A stretch of 37,037 nucleotides of DNA, from NCBI RefSeq assembly GCF_013044505.1, contig NZ_JABERD010000090.1:1-37037 (forward strand), read 5' to 3'. The stretch is from Streptomyces sp. S3(2020). Its GTDB lineage: Bacteria; Actinomycetota; Actinomycetes; Streptomycetales; Streptomycetaceae. The translations under genes and the position numbers were made by a program. The notes beneath the pieces are model-generated. The model saw only the letters and a list, made by a program, of their open reading frames with translations. It was not told where the DNA came from and searched no databases. Of the stretch, positions 1 to 8,833 are shown in pieces. Position 1 is the first letter of the stretch. Every line of letters begins with the position of its first letter.

Positions 1-152
1 CTTAAAGTGTTGTGTCGCTAGATCATGCATCATATTCTGTCTTGGTATACATGTTGTATACATCTATGTGTTTTTTTTTTTTTAAGATACGGCTCCCTCC
101 GGGAACTGTCATAGCCTTCTTGTCCGCAGGGGCAGAAGGTAATAAGAGACAG
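1..152. other. Probable non-genomic left end (adapter-like sequence)
   Basis: These bases are much more AT-rich than the remainder, carry a run of 13 T at 71-83, and end at 142-152 with ATAAGAGACAG, identical to the last 11 bases of the Tn5 mosaic end used in tagmentation libraries. Recognisable NRPS coding begins immediately afterwards. The reading frame stays open back to an ATG at 12, but the roughly 48 residues encoded there have no NRPS character. I read this stretch as library or adapter sequence joined to genomic DNA, not as part of the gene. A genuine low-GC insertion is the alternative. Confidence 0.7.
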
Positions 153-155
153 GGG

Positions 156-2126
156 TTGGAGTTCGTCGGGCGTGCGGATCAGCAGGTGAAGGTGCGCGGG
201 TTCCGGGTGGAACTCGGTGAGGTGGAAGAGGTGGTGGCGGGGTGTGAGGGTGTCGCGCAGGCGGTTGCCTCGGTGCGGGAGGGCCGGTTGCTCGCCTATG
301 TGGTGCCCCGGCCGGGATCGGAGGAGCGGCTGGCGGAGCGTGTGCGGGAGCGGGCGGTGGAGCTGCTGCCGGACTACATGGTTCCGTCGGTGGTGACGGT
401 CCTCGAGGGCGGTCTGCCTCTGACGCCGAACGGCAAGCTGGACCGTGCCGCCCTTCCCGCACCCCGCGCGAGGCAGGCCGACACCACTCGCCGCGAACCC
501 GCCAGCGAGGTCGAGCGCGTGCTCCGCGAGCTCTTCGCACAGATCCTGGGCGTGCCGGACGTCGGGGTCGACGACTCCTTCTTCGCCCTCGGCGGGGACA
601 GCATCCTCTCCATCCGACTGGTCGCCGGAGCCCGCAAGCGAGGCCTCACGGTGTCCGCCAGGGACGTCTTCCGGCACAAGACCGTCGCCGGACTTGCCCG
701 GCACGCACGCGAACGCACGCCCCGCACCCGCGCACACCCGGCGCCCGAGGCGGAACCGCGAGCGCGTGACGGCGCCCACCGGCCCGACACCGGCCCGCCC
801 CCGGCCTTCGTACCCCTCACCCCGATCATCCAGTGGCAGCGCGACCGAGGCGGCCCGGTGGACGCCTTCCACCAGTCCGTGCTGGTGCGCGTCCCCGCGG
901 CACTGGACCTCCCCTTCGTCGCCGGACTCGTACAGTCCCTGCTCGACCGGCACGACGCACTGCGCATCCGCCTGGGGCGCACACCGCAGTGGACCCTCGA
1001 AGTCCAGCCCCAAGGGACCGTCCGGGGCAGCGAGCACGTCCGGCGCGTCGACGTCCGAGGCCTCGGCGCCGATCAGCACGAGGCCGCCGTGACCCGTGCC
1101 GCCGAAGCGGCCGCGGGGCGCCTGGACCCCGGGAACGGGCACATGCTCGAAGCCGTCTGGTTCGACGCCGGGGACACCCGGCCCGGCCACCTCCTCCTCG
1201 TCGTCAACCACCTCGTCGTGGACGGGATCTCCTGGCGCGTCCTGCTGCACGACCTGCGGGCCCTCGCCACCGGCGCCTCCCTCGACGAGCCCACCGGCAT
1301 CTCCTACGCCCGGTGGGGCGGCCTGCTCCAGGAGCAGGCCGCCCGGCGGACCGCCGAACTCCCCCTGTGGACCGGCGCCGCCCGGGGCACCGACGACATC
1401 CTGCGCTGTGCCGCGCTCGACCCGGCACGGGACGTGATGCGCGGCCGTGTCACCGTCACCCGGGTCCTGCCCGCCGACCGCACGGCCGCCGTCCTCACCA
1501 AGGTCCCCGCCGTGCTCGGCACCGGCGTCAACTCGGTGCTGCTCAGCACCCTCGGCCGGGCCCTGCGCACCTGGCGCACGGCGCTGTTCGGCGACGACCC
1601 GGCGACAGTGGCCGAAGCTCCCTTCGTGGTCGACGTCGAGGGCCACGGCCGTGAGGAGATCGCCGAGGACCTCGATCTGTCGCACACGGTCGGCTGGTTC
1701 ACCAGCCTCTTCCCCGTGCGGCTGGAGCCGGACGACACCCCCGGCGCCGTACAGCGCAGGCTCGACGCGATGCCCGACAAGGGCCTCGGCTTCGGCATCC
1801 TGCGCCATCTCCACCCCGAGGCCGCGCCCGTCCTCGCGGGGCTGCCCCGCCGCCAGGTCATCTTCAACTACCTGGGCCGCTTCGAGCGTTCGTCCGACGC
1901 GGACTGGTCGCTGGCCGCGGACGCCCCCGCCGTCGGAGGGGGTGGCGACCCGGAGATGCCTCTCACGCACCTGCTGGAGGTGTCCGCCGTGGCGCTCGAC
2001 GGCAGCGCCGGGCCCGAACTCCATGTGACCTGGACCTTCCCGTCCCGCCTCCTGACTCGGGCACAGGTTGAAGAGCTCGCCGACGCGTGGTTCGCCGCGC
2101 TGCGGGACCTGGAGGAGACGGCATGA
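156..2126 (+). CDS. Non-ribosomal peptide synthetase, partial: end of A domain, T, E
   Basis: This is the C-terminal part of an NRPS; the 5' part is missing at the window edge. It starts inside the adenylation domain at the A8 motif (GRADQQVKVRGFRVELGEVE) and includes A10 (LTPNGKLDRAALP). A thiolation domain follows, with the phosphopantetheine serine in LGGDSILS. The last ~410 residues are an epimerisation domain: NHLVVDGISW (the first His of the usual HHxxxDG is Asn, the second is kept), VEGHGREE, TVGWFTSLFPV, PDKGLGFGILRHL and FNYLGRFE are all classic E motifs. The module would load an amino acid and convert it to the D form for the next condensation domain. The stop overlaps the next start (ATGA at 2123), so the two genes are translationally coupled. 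The frame is open back to an ATG at 12, but that part is probably adapter-derived. The amino-acid specificity residues are not in the window. Confidence 0.93.
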   Translation: MEFVGRADQQVKVRGFRVELGEVEEVVAGCEGVAQAVASVREGRLLAYVVPRPGSEERLAERVRERAVELLPDYMVPSVVTVLEGGLPLTPNGKLDRAALPAPRARQADTTRREPASEVERVLRELFAQILGVPDVGVDDSFFALGGDSILSIRLVAGARKRGLTVSARDVFRHKTVAGLARHARERTPRTRAHPAPEAEPRARDGAHRPDTGPPPAFVPLTPIIQWQRDRGGPVDAFHQSVLVRVPAALDLPFVAGLVQSLLDRHDALRIRLGRTPQWTLEVQPQGTVRGSEHVRRVDVRGLGADQHEAAVTRAAEAAAGRLDPGNGHMLEAVWFDAGDTRPGHLLLVVNHLVVDGISWRVLLHDLRALATGASLDEPTGISYARWGGLLQEQAARRTAELPLWTGAARGTDDILRCAALDPARDVMRGRVTVTRVLPADRTAAVLTKVPAVLGTGVNSVLLSTLGRALRTWRTALFGDDPATVAEAPFVVDVEGHGREEIAEDLDLSHTVGWFTSLFPVRLEPDDTPGAVQRRLDAMPDKGLGFGILRHLHPEAAPVLAGLPRRQVIFNYLGRFERSSDADWSLAADAPAVGGGGDPEMPLTHLLEVSAVALDGSAGPELHVTWTFPSRLLTRAQVEELADAWFAALRDLEETA

Positions 2127-5100
2127 GCGGGCACCGCGACACCGGCACCGCGGACGCGCTCCCGCTGGCGCCGCTCCAGCGCGGCCTGTACTTCCACACC
2201 GCGTACGACGCGGACGGGCAGGACATCTACACCACCCAGCTCACCCTCGAAGTCGACGGAGAACTCGACGCCGTACGACTGCGCGAGGCCTGCCGTGCGC
2301 TGCAGCGCCGTCACGACGCACTGCGGGCCGGGTTCCGCACGGCGCCGTCCGGGGAGCCGGTGCAGTTCATCAGCCCCGCCCCGCCCCTGGACTGGCGGCT
2401 GTGCGACCTGACCGGACTGCCGCCGGACGCGAGGACCGACGCGGCCGCGGACGCCGTCCGCGAGGAGCGCGCCCGGCGCTTCGACCTCGCCCGCCCGCCC
2501 CTGATCCGCTTCCTGCTGCTCCGCCTCGACGACCGTCGCTGGCGCCTCGCGCTCACCAGCCATCACCTGGTCCTCGACGGCTGGTCCACCTCCCTGGTCG
2601 TCGACGAACTGTGGCGGCTGTACGGGCGGGGAGAGGCCGCTTTCGAGGAACTGCCGCCGGCGCCCTCCTACACCTCCTACCTCGACTGGCTCGCCGACAC
2701 CGGGCTCGACGAGGCCCGGGAGGCGTGGAGCACCGCGCTGGCGGGCATCGACGGGCCGACCCTGGTCGTGCCCGAGGCGGCCGGACGGGCCGCGACGGTC
2801 CCCGAGCGCGTCCTGCGCACCCTGACCCCCGCCGTGTCCGCCGCCCTCACCGGTGTCGCCCGCGACTGCGGCGTCACCCTCAACACCGTGGTGCTGGTGG
2901 CCTGGGGCCTCGTCCTGCGCCGGCTGACCGGCCGGGACGACGTGCTGCTCGGCATGACCGTCTCCGGCCGGACGGCCGACGTCGAGAACGTGGAGAACCT
3001 CGTCGGACTGCTCGTGAACACCCTGCCCGCCAGAGTCGCCGTACGCGCCGGGGAGTCCCTGGCACAGCTGCTGGAACGGGTCCAGGACGACCAGATCGAC
3101 CTCTTTGAGCACCATCACCTCGGACTCTCCGAGATCCACCGTCTCACCGGCCACCAGGCGCTGTTCGACACCACCACGGCCTTCGAGAACTACCCGGCGG
3201 GCGGCCAGGGCCATGACGTGCCGCTCGACGCCGGCGTGCGCTGGACCGTCGCGGACGGATTCGACGCCACCCACTACCCGCTGTCCGTCGTCTGCACGCC
3301 CGGCGACAGCCTCGGCGTGCGGCTGGAGTTCCAGCCCGCCCACATCACCCGCGACCGGGCCGAGCGGATCACGGACTGGTTCGTTCGACTTCTCACGCGG
3401 ATCGCGCACGACCCGCACCACGACGTCGACGACCTCGCCCACCGGGCATTCCTCCCCGAGGAGGAGCGCCGCAGACTCCTCGTCGAGTGGAACGACACCG
3501 CCGCCCCCGTCTCCGAGGCCGCACTGCCCGCACTGATCGAGGCCCAGGCCGACCGGAACCCGCGGGGCCCGGCGGTCGTCCACGCGGGACGCACGACGAC
3601 GTACGCCGAACTCGACGCCCAAGCCAACCAGTTGGCGCGCCTCCTGATCGACGCGGGGGCGGGCCCCGAGACGACCGTCGCGCTGCTTTTGCCGCGCGCC
3701 CCTGACGCCCTGGTCGCCCTGTTCGCCGTACTCAAGACCGGAGCCGCCTATCTGCCGCTCGACCCCCGCCAGCCCGCCGACCGGCTGGCCCTGGTGCTCG
3801 CCGAGGCGCGGCCCCGCCTCGTCGTGACCTCCCAGGCCCTACGGTCCCTGCTGCGGCCCGGCGCCCCCCGGGTCGTCATCGACGACCCGGCCACCGCCCG
3901 TGACCTCGCGGCACGCGACCGGGCCCGGATCGCGGACCGTGAGCGGGGCGGGCCGATCCTCCCGCACCACGCGGCCTACGTCATCCACACCTCGGGCACC
4001 ACCGGCACACCCAAGGGCGTGGTCGTCGAACACGGCGGTGTCGTGAACCTGATCGCCGCGTACCGGGCCGAGTTCGGCGCCGACTCGGTCGCCCGGGTCC
4101 TCGGGTCGCTCTCCTTCGCCTTCGACGCGCACATCGAGGACACCGTCCTGCCGCTCGCGCTCGGCGGCTGTGTGGAGCTGGTCGACGACCTGCTGGCGCT
4201 CGTCGAACGCGACGGCTGGCGCGGCAGCCTCCTGACCACGGTGCCCTCCGCCCTGGCGAGCCTCCTGCCTGCCCTGACCGGCGAACTGGCCGTACGGCAC
4301 GTCCACGTGGGCGGCGAACCGCTGTCCGGAGCCCTGCTGCGGGAGATCCACCGCCGCATACCCGGTTGCGCGGTGAGCAATGTGTACGGCCCGACCGAGA
4401 CCACCGTCTTCTCTCTGACCTGGCAGGCCGGCGACGGGGGCGCCGAAGGCGAGCCTCCGGTCGGCCGCCCCATCAGCAACACCAGGGCCTATGTGCTGGA
4501 CGGGCGACTGAGACCGGTGCCGGTCGGCATGCCTGGCGAACTCCACCTCGCCGGCGCCGGCGTGGCCCGCGGCTATCTGCGCCGGCCGGGCTGGACCGCG
4601 GAGCGCTTCGTGGCCTGCCCGTTCGGTGAGCCGGGCGAGCGGATGTACCGCACCGGCGACCGCGTGCGGTACCGGGCGGACGGCGCGATCGAGTTCCTGG
4701 GACGACTGGATGACCAGGTGAAGATCCGGGGGCACCGGGTGGAGCCCGCCGACGCGGAGGCCGCGCTGCTGCGCCACCCCCTGGTGGCGCGGGCCGTCGT
4801 GACGGCGTACGACGACCGCGCCGGGGGCCGCCGGCTGGTCGCCCACGTCGTCGCCGTACGGCCCGGACTCACCCTGGACCACGGGGACCTGCGGCGCCAC
4901 GCGCGCGCCCTGCTGCCGGACTATCTCGTGCCGTCCGCGTTCGTGCAGAGCGAGCGGATCCCGCTGACGCCGAGCGGCAAACTCGACCGTGCCGCCCTGC
5001 CCGCGCCGCCCTCGCCCCGGGCCACGGAGGTTCCCCTCGACCCTTGCGAGGAGATGCTGAGCCGGCTCTTCGCGGAGACGCTCGGCGTGCCCGCGCCGGA

Positions 5101-5986
5101 CCCCGGGGCGTCCTTCTTCGACCTCGGCGGGGACTCCCTGCTCGCGACCCGGCTGATCGGCAGGGTCCGGGCGGTGACGGGAGCGGCGCTGTCCGTCCGC
5201 GCGCTGTTCGAGGCACCGTCCGTGACGGCCCTGGCCCGCCGGCTCGGCGACGACCATCCGGACGCCGGGCTCGGTCCGCTCCTGCCGCTGCGGGAGGGGG
5301 TGGAGCGGCGGCCGCTGTTCTGCGTCCACGCGGTGAGCGGCCTCGCCTGGCCGTACGCCCGCCTGCTCCCGCACCTCGACCCCGGCCTCCCGGTGTACGG
5401 GCTTCAGGCGGCCGGCCTCGCGAAGCCGGGGCAGGGGCCCCTCAAGCCGGACGAAGTGGTGCGCCGGCATGTGGAGTCGATGCGCTCCGTCCAGCGGCAC
5501 GGCCCCTATCGGCTGCTGGGCTGGTCCCTCGGAGGGCAGCTCGCCCACGCGATCGCCGCCCGGCTGACCGAGGAGGGCGAACGCGTCGAACTCCTCGCCC
5601 TCCTGGACACCCATCTGCCAGCAGACCATCGGGAGCCACCCGGCGAGGAAGAGAGCGAAGTCCTGCGGACCCTGGGCTTCTCCTCCGCTGGGGAGCCTCC
5701 CGCCTCCCTGGCCGTCCTCGGCGACACGGTCGTCACCGGTGTGCGCGCGGCGGCCGCGTCCGCGGCGGAGCTTCTGCGGGCCGGCCGCCCGCCTGTTCTC
5801 GGGGGCGGCACCGAAGTCGTGTTCTTCCGTGCCACGGGGGAGGAGGGCGGTGGGGCGGACCCCGCGGCCTGGCAGCCCTACTGCACCGGGCCGGTCACCT
5901 CGCACGACATCGAGTGCGGTCACCATGAACTGCTCGATACCGGCCCTCTCGGGCACGTCACGGCCCTGCTCGCACCCACGCCGTAG
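2123..5986 (+). CDS. Non-ribosomal peptide synthetase, terminal module C-A-T-TE
   Basis: This 1287-residue termination module begins at the ATG that overlaps the upstream stop. The condensation domain (about 10-440) has LAPLQRGLYF, RHDALRAGF and SHHLVLDGWS; following an E domain it should be of the D-L-accepting type. The adenylation domain (about 470-980) has the ATP-binding HTSGTTGTPKG, NVYGPTETT, YRTGDRVRY, GRLDDQVKIRGHRVE and the lysine motif LTPSGKLDRAALP. A hand alignment to GrsA gives a pocket code near D-A-E-T-H-G-V-V-F-K, which I do not match to a known substrate. The thiolation site is FFDLGGDSLLATR. The C-terminal thioesterase (about 1065-1285) has the nucleophile in GWSLGG near residue 1135 and a catalytic-type His in GHHELLD. 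It would join the last amino acid and release the peptide by hydrolysis or cyclisation. No tailoring or export genes follow, so the rest of the cluster lies to the left. Confidence 0.95.
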   Translation: MSGHRDTGTADALPLAPLQRGLYFHTAYDADGQDIYTTQLTLEVDGELDAVRLREACRALQRRHDALRAGFRTAPSGEPVQFISPAPPLDWRLCDLTGLPPDARTDAAADAVREERARRFDLARPPLIRFLLLRLDDRRWRLALTSHHLVLDGWSTSLVVDELWRLYGRGEAAFEELPPAPSYTSYLDWLADTGLDEAREAWSTALAGIDGPTLVVPEAAGRAATVPERVLRTLTPAVSAALTGVARDCGVTLNTVVLVAWGLVLRRLTGRDDVLLGMTVSGRTADVENVENLVGLLVNTLPARVAVRAGESLAQLLERVQDDQIDLFEHHHLGLSEIHRLTGHQALFDTTTAFENYPAGGQGHDVPLDAGVRWTVADGFDATHYPLSVVCTPGDSLGVRLEFQPAHITRDRAERITDWFVRLLTRIAHDPHHDVDDLAHRAFLPEEERRRLLVEWNDTAAPVSEAALPALIEAQADRNPRGPAVVHAGRTTTYAELDAQANQLARLLIDAGAGPETTVALLLPRAPDALVALFAVLKTGAAYLPLDPRQPADRLALVLAEARPRLVVTSQALRSLLRPGAPRVVIDDPATARDLAARDRARIADRERGGPILPHHAAYVIHTSGTTGTPKGVVVEHGGVVNLIAAYRAEFGADSVARVLGSLSFAFDAHIEDTVLPLALGGCVELVDDLLALVERDGWRGSLLTTVPSALASLLPALTGELAVRHVHVGGEPLSGALLREIHRRIPGCAVSNVYGPTETTVFSLTWQAGDGGAEGEPPVGRPISNTRAYVLDGRLRPVPVGMPGELHLAGAGVARGYLRRPGWTAERFVACPFGEPGERMYRTGDRVRYRADGAIEFLGRLDDQVKIRGHRVEPADAEAALLRHPLVARAVVTAYDDRAGGRRLVAHVVAVRPGLTLDHGDLRRHARALLPDYLVPSAFVQSERIPLTPSGKLDRAALPAPPSPRATEVPLDPCEEMLSRLFAETLGVPAPDPGASFFDLGGDSLLATRLIGRVRAVTGAALSVRALFEAPSVTALARRLGDDHPDAGLGPLLPLREGVERRPLFCVHAVSGLAWPYARLLPHLDPGLPVYGLQAAGLAKPGQGPLKPDEVVRRHVESMRSVQRHGPYRLLGWSLGGQLAHAIAARLTEEGERVELLALLDTHLPADHREPPGEEESEVLRTLGFSSAGEPPASLAVLGDTVVTGVRAAAASAAELLRAGRPPVLGGGTEVVFFRATGEEGGGADPAAWQPYCTGPVTSHDIECGHHELLDTGPLGHVTALLAPTP

Positions 5987-6548
5987 TGCTGGGCGCTGGC
6001 TTTACGAGCGGGGCCGGGGCGTGATGAGGACGGGTGGAGCGTGGTCCGGAGGTTGTCGCGGGCGCGGAAGGCTCGGTGCGATGCGGTGATGCGGTGATGC
6101 GGGCCCGGCGGATCGAGCTGAGCTGATCTGGTCGGGACTGTAAGGGCTGGAGGATCCGGTTGGCCAGGGCACCAAGGGCTGGTCTCCCGGCGTGCAGCGG
6201 CACCCCGAGGACACGGCCGCGAACGACCCGGTGCACCAGGCCCTGTTCGCCGAAGCCGTGCCGAGCGACGCGCGATCCACCGGACCCAGCTGAAACGGGC
6301 GGCTCACGGGCACGCTCCGGCTGCCGAACGGGCAGCAGTTCCCCACACCACCGGAGCCTCCAGGGCTTCACTCTGGGGATCTGGCCTGCGGGAAACGGGC
6401 AGATTCGGTCATGAACCGTCCTATGACGAATCTGGCTAGTACCCGCGTTCCCCTTGTAGAAATTGGGCCACCGAAGTCCGATCGGGCCGGTCTCCGGAAA
6501 GTGTCGGCGCATGTGAAGCGCGCAGAGCCGTGAAATGGAGGTGTCGCT
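5987..6548. other. 562-bp non-coding gap after the NRPS genes
   Basis: I see no supportable gene here. Short reading frames on both strands have no recognisable family features. The only clear structure is the inverted repeat at 6400-6434. The gap separates the NRPS from the polyol operon and must hold the promoter of the DeoR gene, but I cannot assign convincing -35 and -10 boxes. Confidence 0.6.
6400..6434. promoter_or_regulatory. Inverted repeat upstream of the deoR-type gene
   Basis: CAGATTCGGTCAT at 6400-6412 pairs with ATGACGAATCTG at 6423-6434, with one unpaired G and a 10-base centre. It is AT-richer than its surroundings, lies about 115 bases before the DeoR start and has no following T-run. 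An operator for the adjacent regulator is the simplest reading; an RNA hairpin in the leader is also possible. Confidence 0.5.
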
Positions 6549-7310
6549 GTGGACGCCGATGAACGAAGACGGGGAATCCTGGAGGCGGCACGCCGCACGG
6601 GATCCGTGGACGTCGTACAGCTGGCGGCTGACCTCGGGGTCTCCAAAGAGACCGTGAGACGCGACCTGAATCTCCTGGAGCGGCATGGGCTGGTCCGCAG
6701 GACCCATGGCGGTGCCCATCCCGTGGAAAGCGCGGGATTCGAGACCACTCTCGCCGTCCGCACCATCACACACGTCCCCGAGAAGACCCGCATCGCCGCC
6801 GCAGCGGCCGAACTGCTCGGGGACGCCGAGACCGTCTTCATCGACGAGGGCTACACCCCGCAGCTCATCGCCGCCGCCCTGCCCCGCGACCGGCCGCTGA
6901 CCGTGGTCACCACTTCGCTGGCCGCCGCCGGCGACCTGTCCTCCGCCGAGAACATCACCGTGTTGCTGCTCGGCGGCAGAGTGCGCGGCGGGACGCTGGC
7001 GACGGTCGACCACTGGGCGACCCGCATGCTGTCCGGATTCGTCATCGACCTGGCGTACGTCGGCGCGAACGGCATCTCCCGGGACTATGGCCTCACCACC
7101 CCTGACCCCGCCGTGAGCGAGGTCAAGTCCCAGGTGCTCAAGGCCGCCAGACGCCGGATCTTCTCCGGCGTGCACACGAAGTTCGGGGCCGTGAGCTTCT
7201 GCCGCTTCGCGGACGTCACGGAGTTCGAGGCGATCGTCACCGACGCCGGGCTGCCCGCCTCCGAAGCACATCGCTACTCGCTGCTGGGCCCCGAAGTCAT
7301 CCGGGCCTGA
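6549..7310 (+). CDS. DeoR/GlpR-family transcriptional regulator
   Basis: This 253-residue regulator starts at a GTG with GGAGGT (6537-6542) at good spacing. The N-terminal winged helix-turn-helix (about residues 7-57) has the DeoR signature: VVQLAADLGVSKETVRRDLNLLERHGLVRRTHGGA. The C-terminal part (about 75-230) is the sugar-phosphate-sensing DeoRC fold, with the phosphate-loop region FIDEGYT where many members have D-S-G-T. It probably represses the downstream transport and dehydrogenase genes until a phosphorylated sugar or polyol accumulates. It is codirectional with them, 82 bases before the binding-protein gene. Confidence 0.92.
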   Translation: MDADERRRGILEAARRTGSVDVVQLAADLGVSKETVRRDLNLLERHGLVRRTHGGAHPVESAGFETTLAVRTITHVPEKTRIAAAAAELLGDAETVFIDEGYTPQLIAAALPRDRPLTVVTTSLAAAGDLSSAENITVLLLGGRVRGGTLATVDHWATRMLSGFVIDLAYVGANGISRDYGLTTPDPAVSEVKSQVLKAARRRIFSGVHTKFGAVSFCRFADVTEFEAIVTDAGLPASEAHRYSLLGPEVIRA

Positions 7311-7339
7311 ACCGCTTTCGTCGCCACTTCCCCTCCCCG

Positions 7340-7355
7340 CAAGCCCGTGGGCTTG
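7340..7355. promoter_or_regulatory. Short palindrome between deoR-type and binding-protein genes
   Basis: CAAGCCC-GT-GGGCTTG is a 7-bp inverted repeat in the 82-base gap before the solute-binding lipoprotein gene. It could be an operator or a small hairpin. Its arms do not match the repeat at 6400-6434, so it is not evidently the same site. Confidence 0.3.
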
Positions 7356-7392
7356 GTTCCCCATGCCCTCGAAACATCCCCTGGAGTCAGCC

Positions 7393-8748
7393 ATGCGCAC
7401 ACGGAGAACGATCCATGTCCTCGCCGCGGCCGCGGCCGCGAGCTCGCTGTTGGTCGCCTGTAGTGGGGCGGGCGGTTCATCGAGTTCGGGTGGCGGCGGC
7501 GAGTCCATCAACGTCCTGATGGTCGGCAACCCGCAGATGGAGGACATCTCCAAGCTCACCAAGGACACGTTCACGAAGGACACCGGTATCAAGGTGAACT
7601 TCACGATCCTTCCCGAGAACGAACTGCGCGACAAGGTCACCCAGGACGTCGCCACCCAGGCCGGCCAGTACGACGTGGCCACCGTCGGTGCCTACGAGAT
7701 CCCGATCTGGCAGAAGAACGGCTGGCTGCACGAGCTGAGCTCCTACGCCGTCAAGGACACCGGCTTCGACGAGGGCGACCTGCTCAAGCCGGTGGTCACC
7801 TCGCTGTCAGGCTCGGACGGCAAGCTCTACGCCCTGCCGTTCTACAGCGAGTCGTCCTTCCTGATGTACAACAAGGACGTCATGAAGGCGAAGGGCATCA
7901 CCGTGCCCGAGCACCCGACCTGGCAGCAGGTCGCCGACATCGCGGCCGAGGTCGACGGCGCCGAGCCCGGTATGAAGGGCATCTGCCTGCGCGGCCTGGC
8001 GGGTTGGGGTGAACTCGGGGCGTCGCTGACGACCGTGGTCAACACCTTCGGCGGCACCTGGTTCACCAAGGACTGGAAGGCACAGGTCAACAGCCCCGAG
8101 TTCAAGAAGGCGACCAACTTCTACGTCGACCTGGTCCGGAAGCACGGTGAGGCGGGCGCCCCGCAGGCCGGGTTCACCGAGTGCCTCAACGCCATGAGCC
8201 AGAAGAAGGTCGCGATGTGGTACGACGCGACCAGTGCGGCCGGCTCGCTGGAGGACCCGAGCTCCAGCAAGATCGCCGGACATGTCGGCTACGCCTACGC
8301 GCCGACCGTCGAGACCAAGAGCAGTGGCTGGCTGTGGAGTTGGGCCTGGGCGATGCCCAAGACCACCAAGAACGCCGACGCCGCCTCCCAGTTCATGCTG
8401 TGGGCCTCCAGCAAGGACTACGAGAAGCTGGTCGGCGAGCAGCTCGGCTGGTCGCGGGTCCCGGCCGGCAAGCGCGCCAGCACGTACGAGATCCCGCAGT
8501 ACCAGAAGGCCGCCGCAGCCTTCGGTGACATCACCCTGAAGTCCATCGAGCAGGCCGACCCGTCCGACCCGGGCCTCCAGCCCCGGCCGACCGTGGGCGT
8601 CCAGTACGTCGCCATCCCCGAGTTCCAGGACCTGGGCACCAAGGTCACCCAGGAGATCTCCGCCGCCATCGCGGGCAGGACCAGCGTGGACAAGGCGCTC
8701 GACGACGGCCAGAAGCTCGCCGAGGACGTCGCCAAGAACTACCAGTGA
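7393..8748 (+). CDS. ABC transporter sugar/polyol-binding lipoprotein
   Basis: This 451-residue family 1 extracellular solute-binding protein starts at the ATG at 7393, chosen for the GGAG at 7383-7386 and because it opens directly onto a lipoprotein signal. MRTRRT is followed by an alanine-rich hydrophobic stretch and the lipobox LLVAC, so the cysteine is lipidated and the protein sits on the outer face of the membrane. The opening INVLMVGNPQMEDI, the QYDVATVGAYEIPIW segment and YALPFYSESSFLMYNKDVM resemble binding proteins for sorbitol/mannitol-type polyols (SmoE/MtlE group), and the dehydrogenase at the operon end fits. The exact ligand is an inference. Confidence 0.9.
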   Translation: MRTRRTIHVLAAAAAASSLLVACSGAGGSSSSGGGGESINVLMVGNPQMEDISKLTKDTFTKDTGIKVNFTILPENELRDKVTQDVATQAGQYDVATVGAYEIPIWQKNGWLHELSSYAVKDTGFDEGDLLKPVVTSLSGSDGKLYALPFYSESSFLMYNKDVMKAKGITVPEHPTWQQVADIAAEVDGAEPGMKGICLRGLAGWGELGASLTTVVNTFGGTWFTKDWKAQVNSPEFKKATNFYVDLVRKHGEAGAPQAGFTECLNAMSQKKVAMWYDATSAAGSLEDPSSSKIAGHVGYAYAPTVETKSSGWLWSWAWAMPKTTKNADAASQFMLWASSKDYEKLVGEQLGWSRVPAGKRASTYEIPQYQKAAAAFGDITLKSIEQADPSDPGLQPRPTVGVQYVAIPEFQDLGTKVTQEISAAIAGRTSVDKALDDGQKLAEDVAKNYQ

Positions 8749-8760
8749 CCCCTGTGAACG

Positions 8761-8791
8761 GCCCGGCCGGGCCTCCCCCTCCCGGCCGGGC
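8761..8791 (+). terminator. GC hairpin between binding protein and permease genes
   Basis: GCCCGGCCGGG (8761-8771) pairs perfectly with CCCGGCCGGGC (8781-8791) around a 9-base loop, 13 bases after the lipoprotein stop. There is no T-run. In this position it probably works as a partial terminator or an RNA-stabilising stem, giving more binding protein than permease. A similar stem lies at 18913-18944 in the second transport operon. Confidence 0.6.
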
Positions 8792-8833
8792 ACCGCTTCC
8801 CCCTACCCGGCCGTCACTGGCGGAGGACAGTCC

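Noticed and set aside
12..155. N-terminal extension of the NRPS reading frame
   Set aside because: It is AT-rich, ends in a transposon mosaic-end sequence and encodes no NRPS motif.
30..2024. 664-residue minus-strand frame opposite the first NRPS gene
   Set aside because: It is the complement shadow of an NRPS gene whose domain motifs are unmistakable; the frame has no family features and runs into the adapter-like end.
1868..5956. Long minus-strand frames opposite the terminal NRPS module
   Set aside because: High-GC shadows of the C-A-T-TE gene; low-complexity Gly/Arg/Val composition and no motifs.
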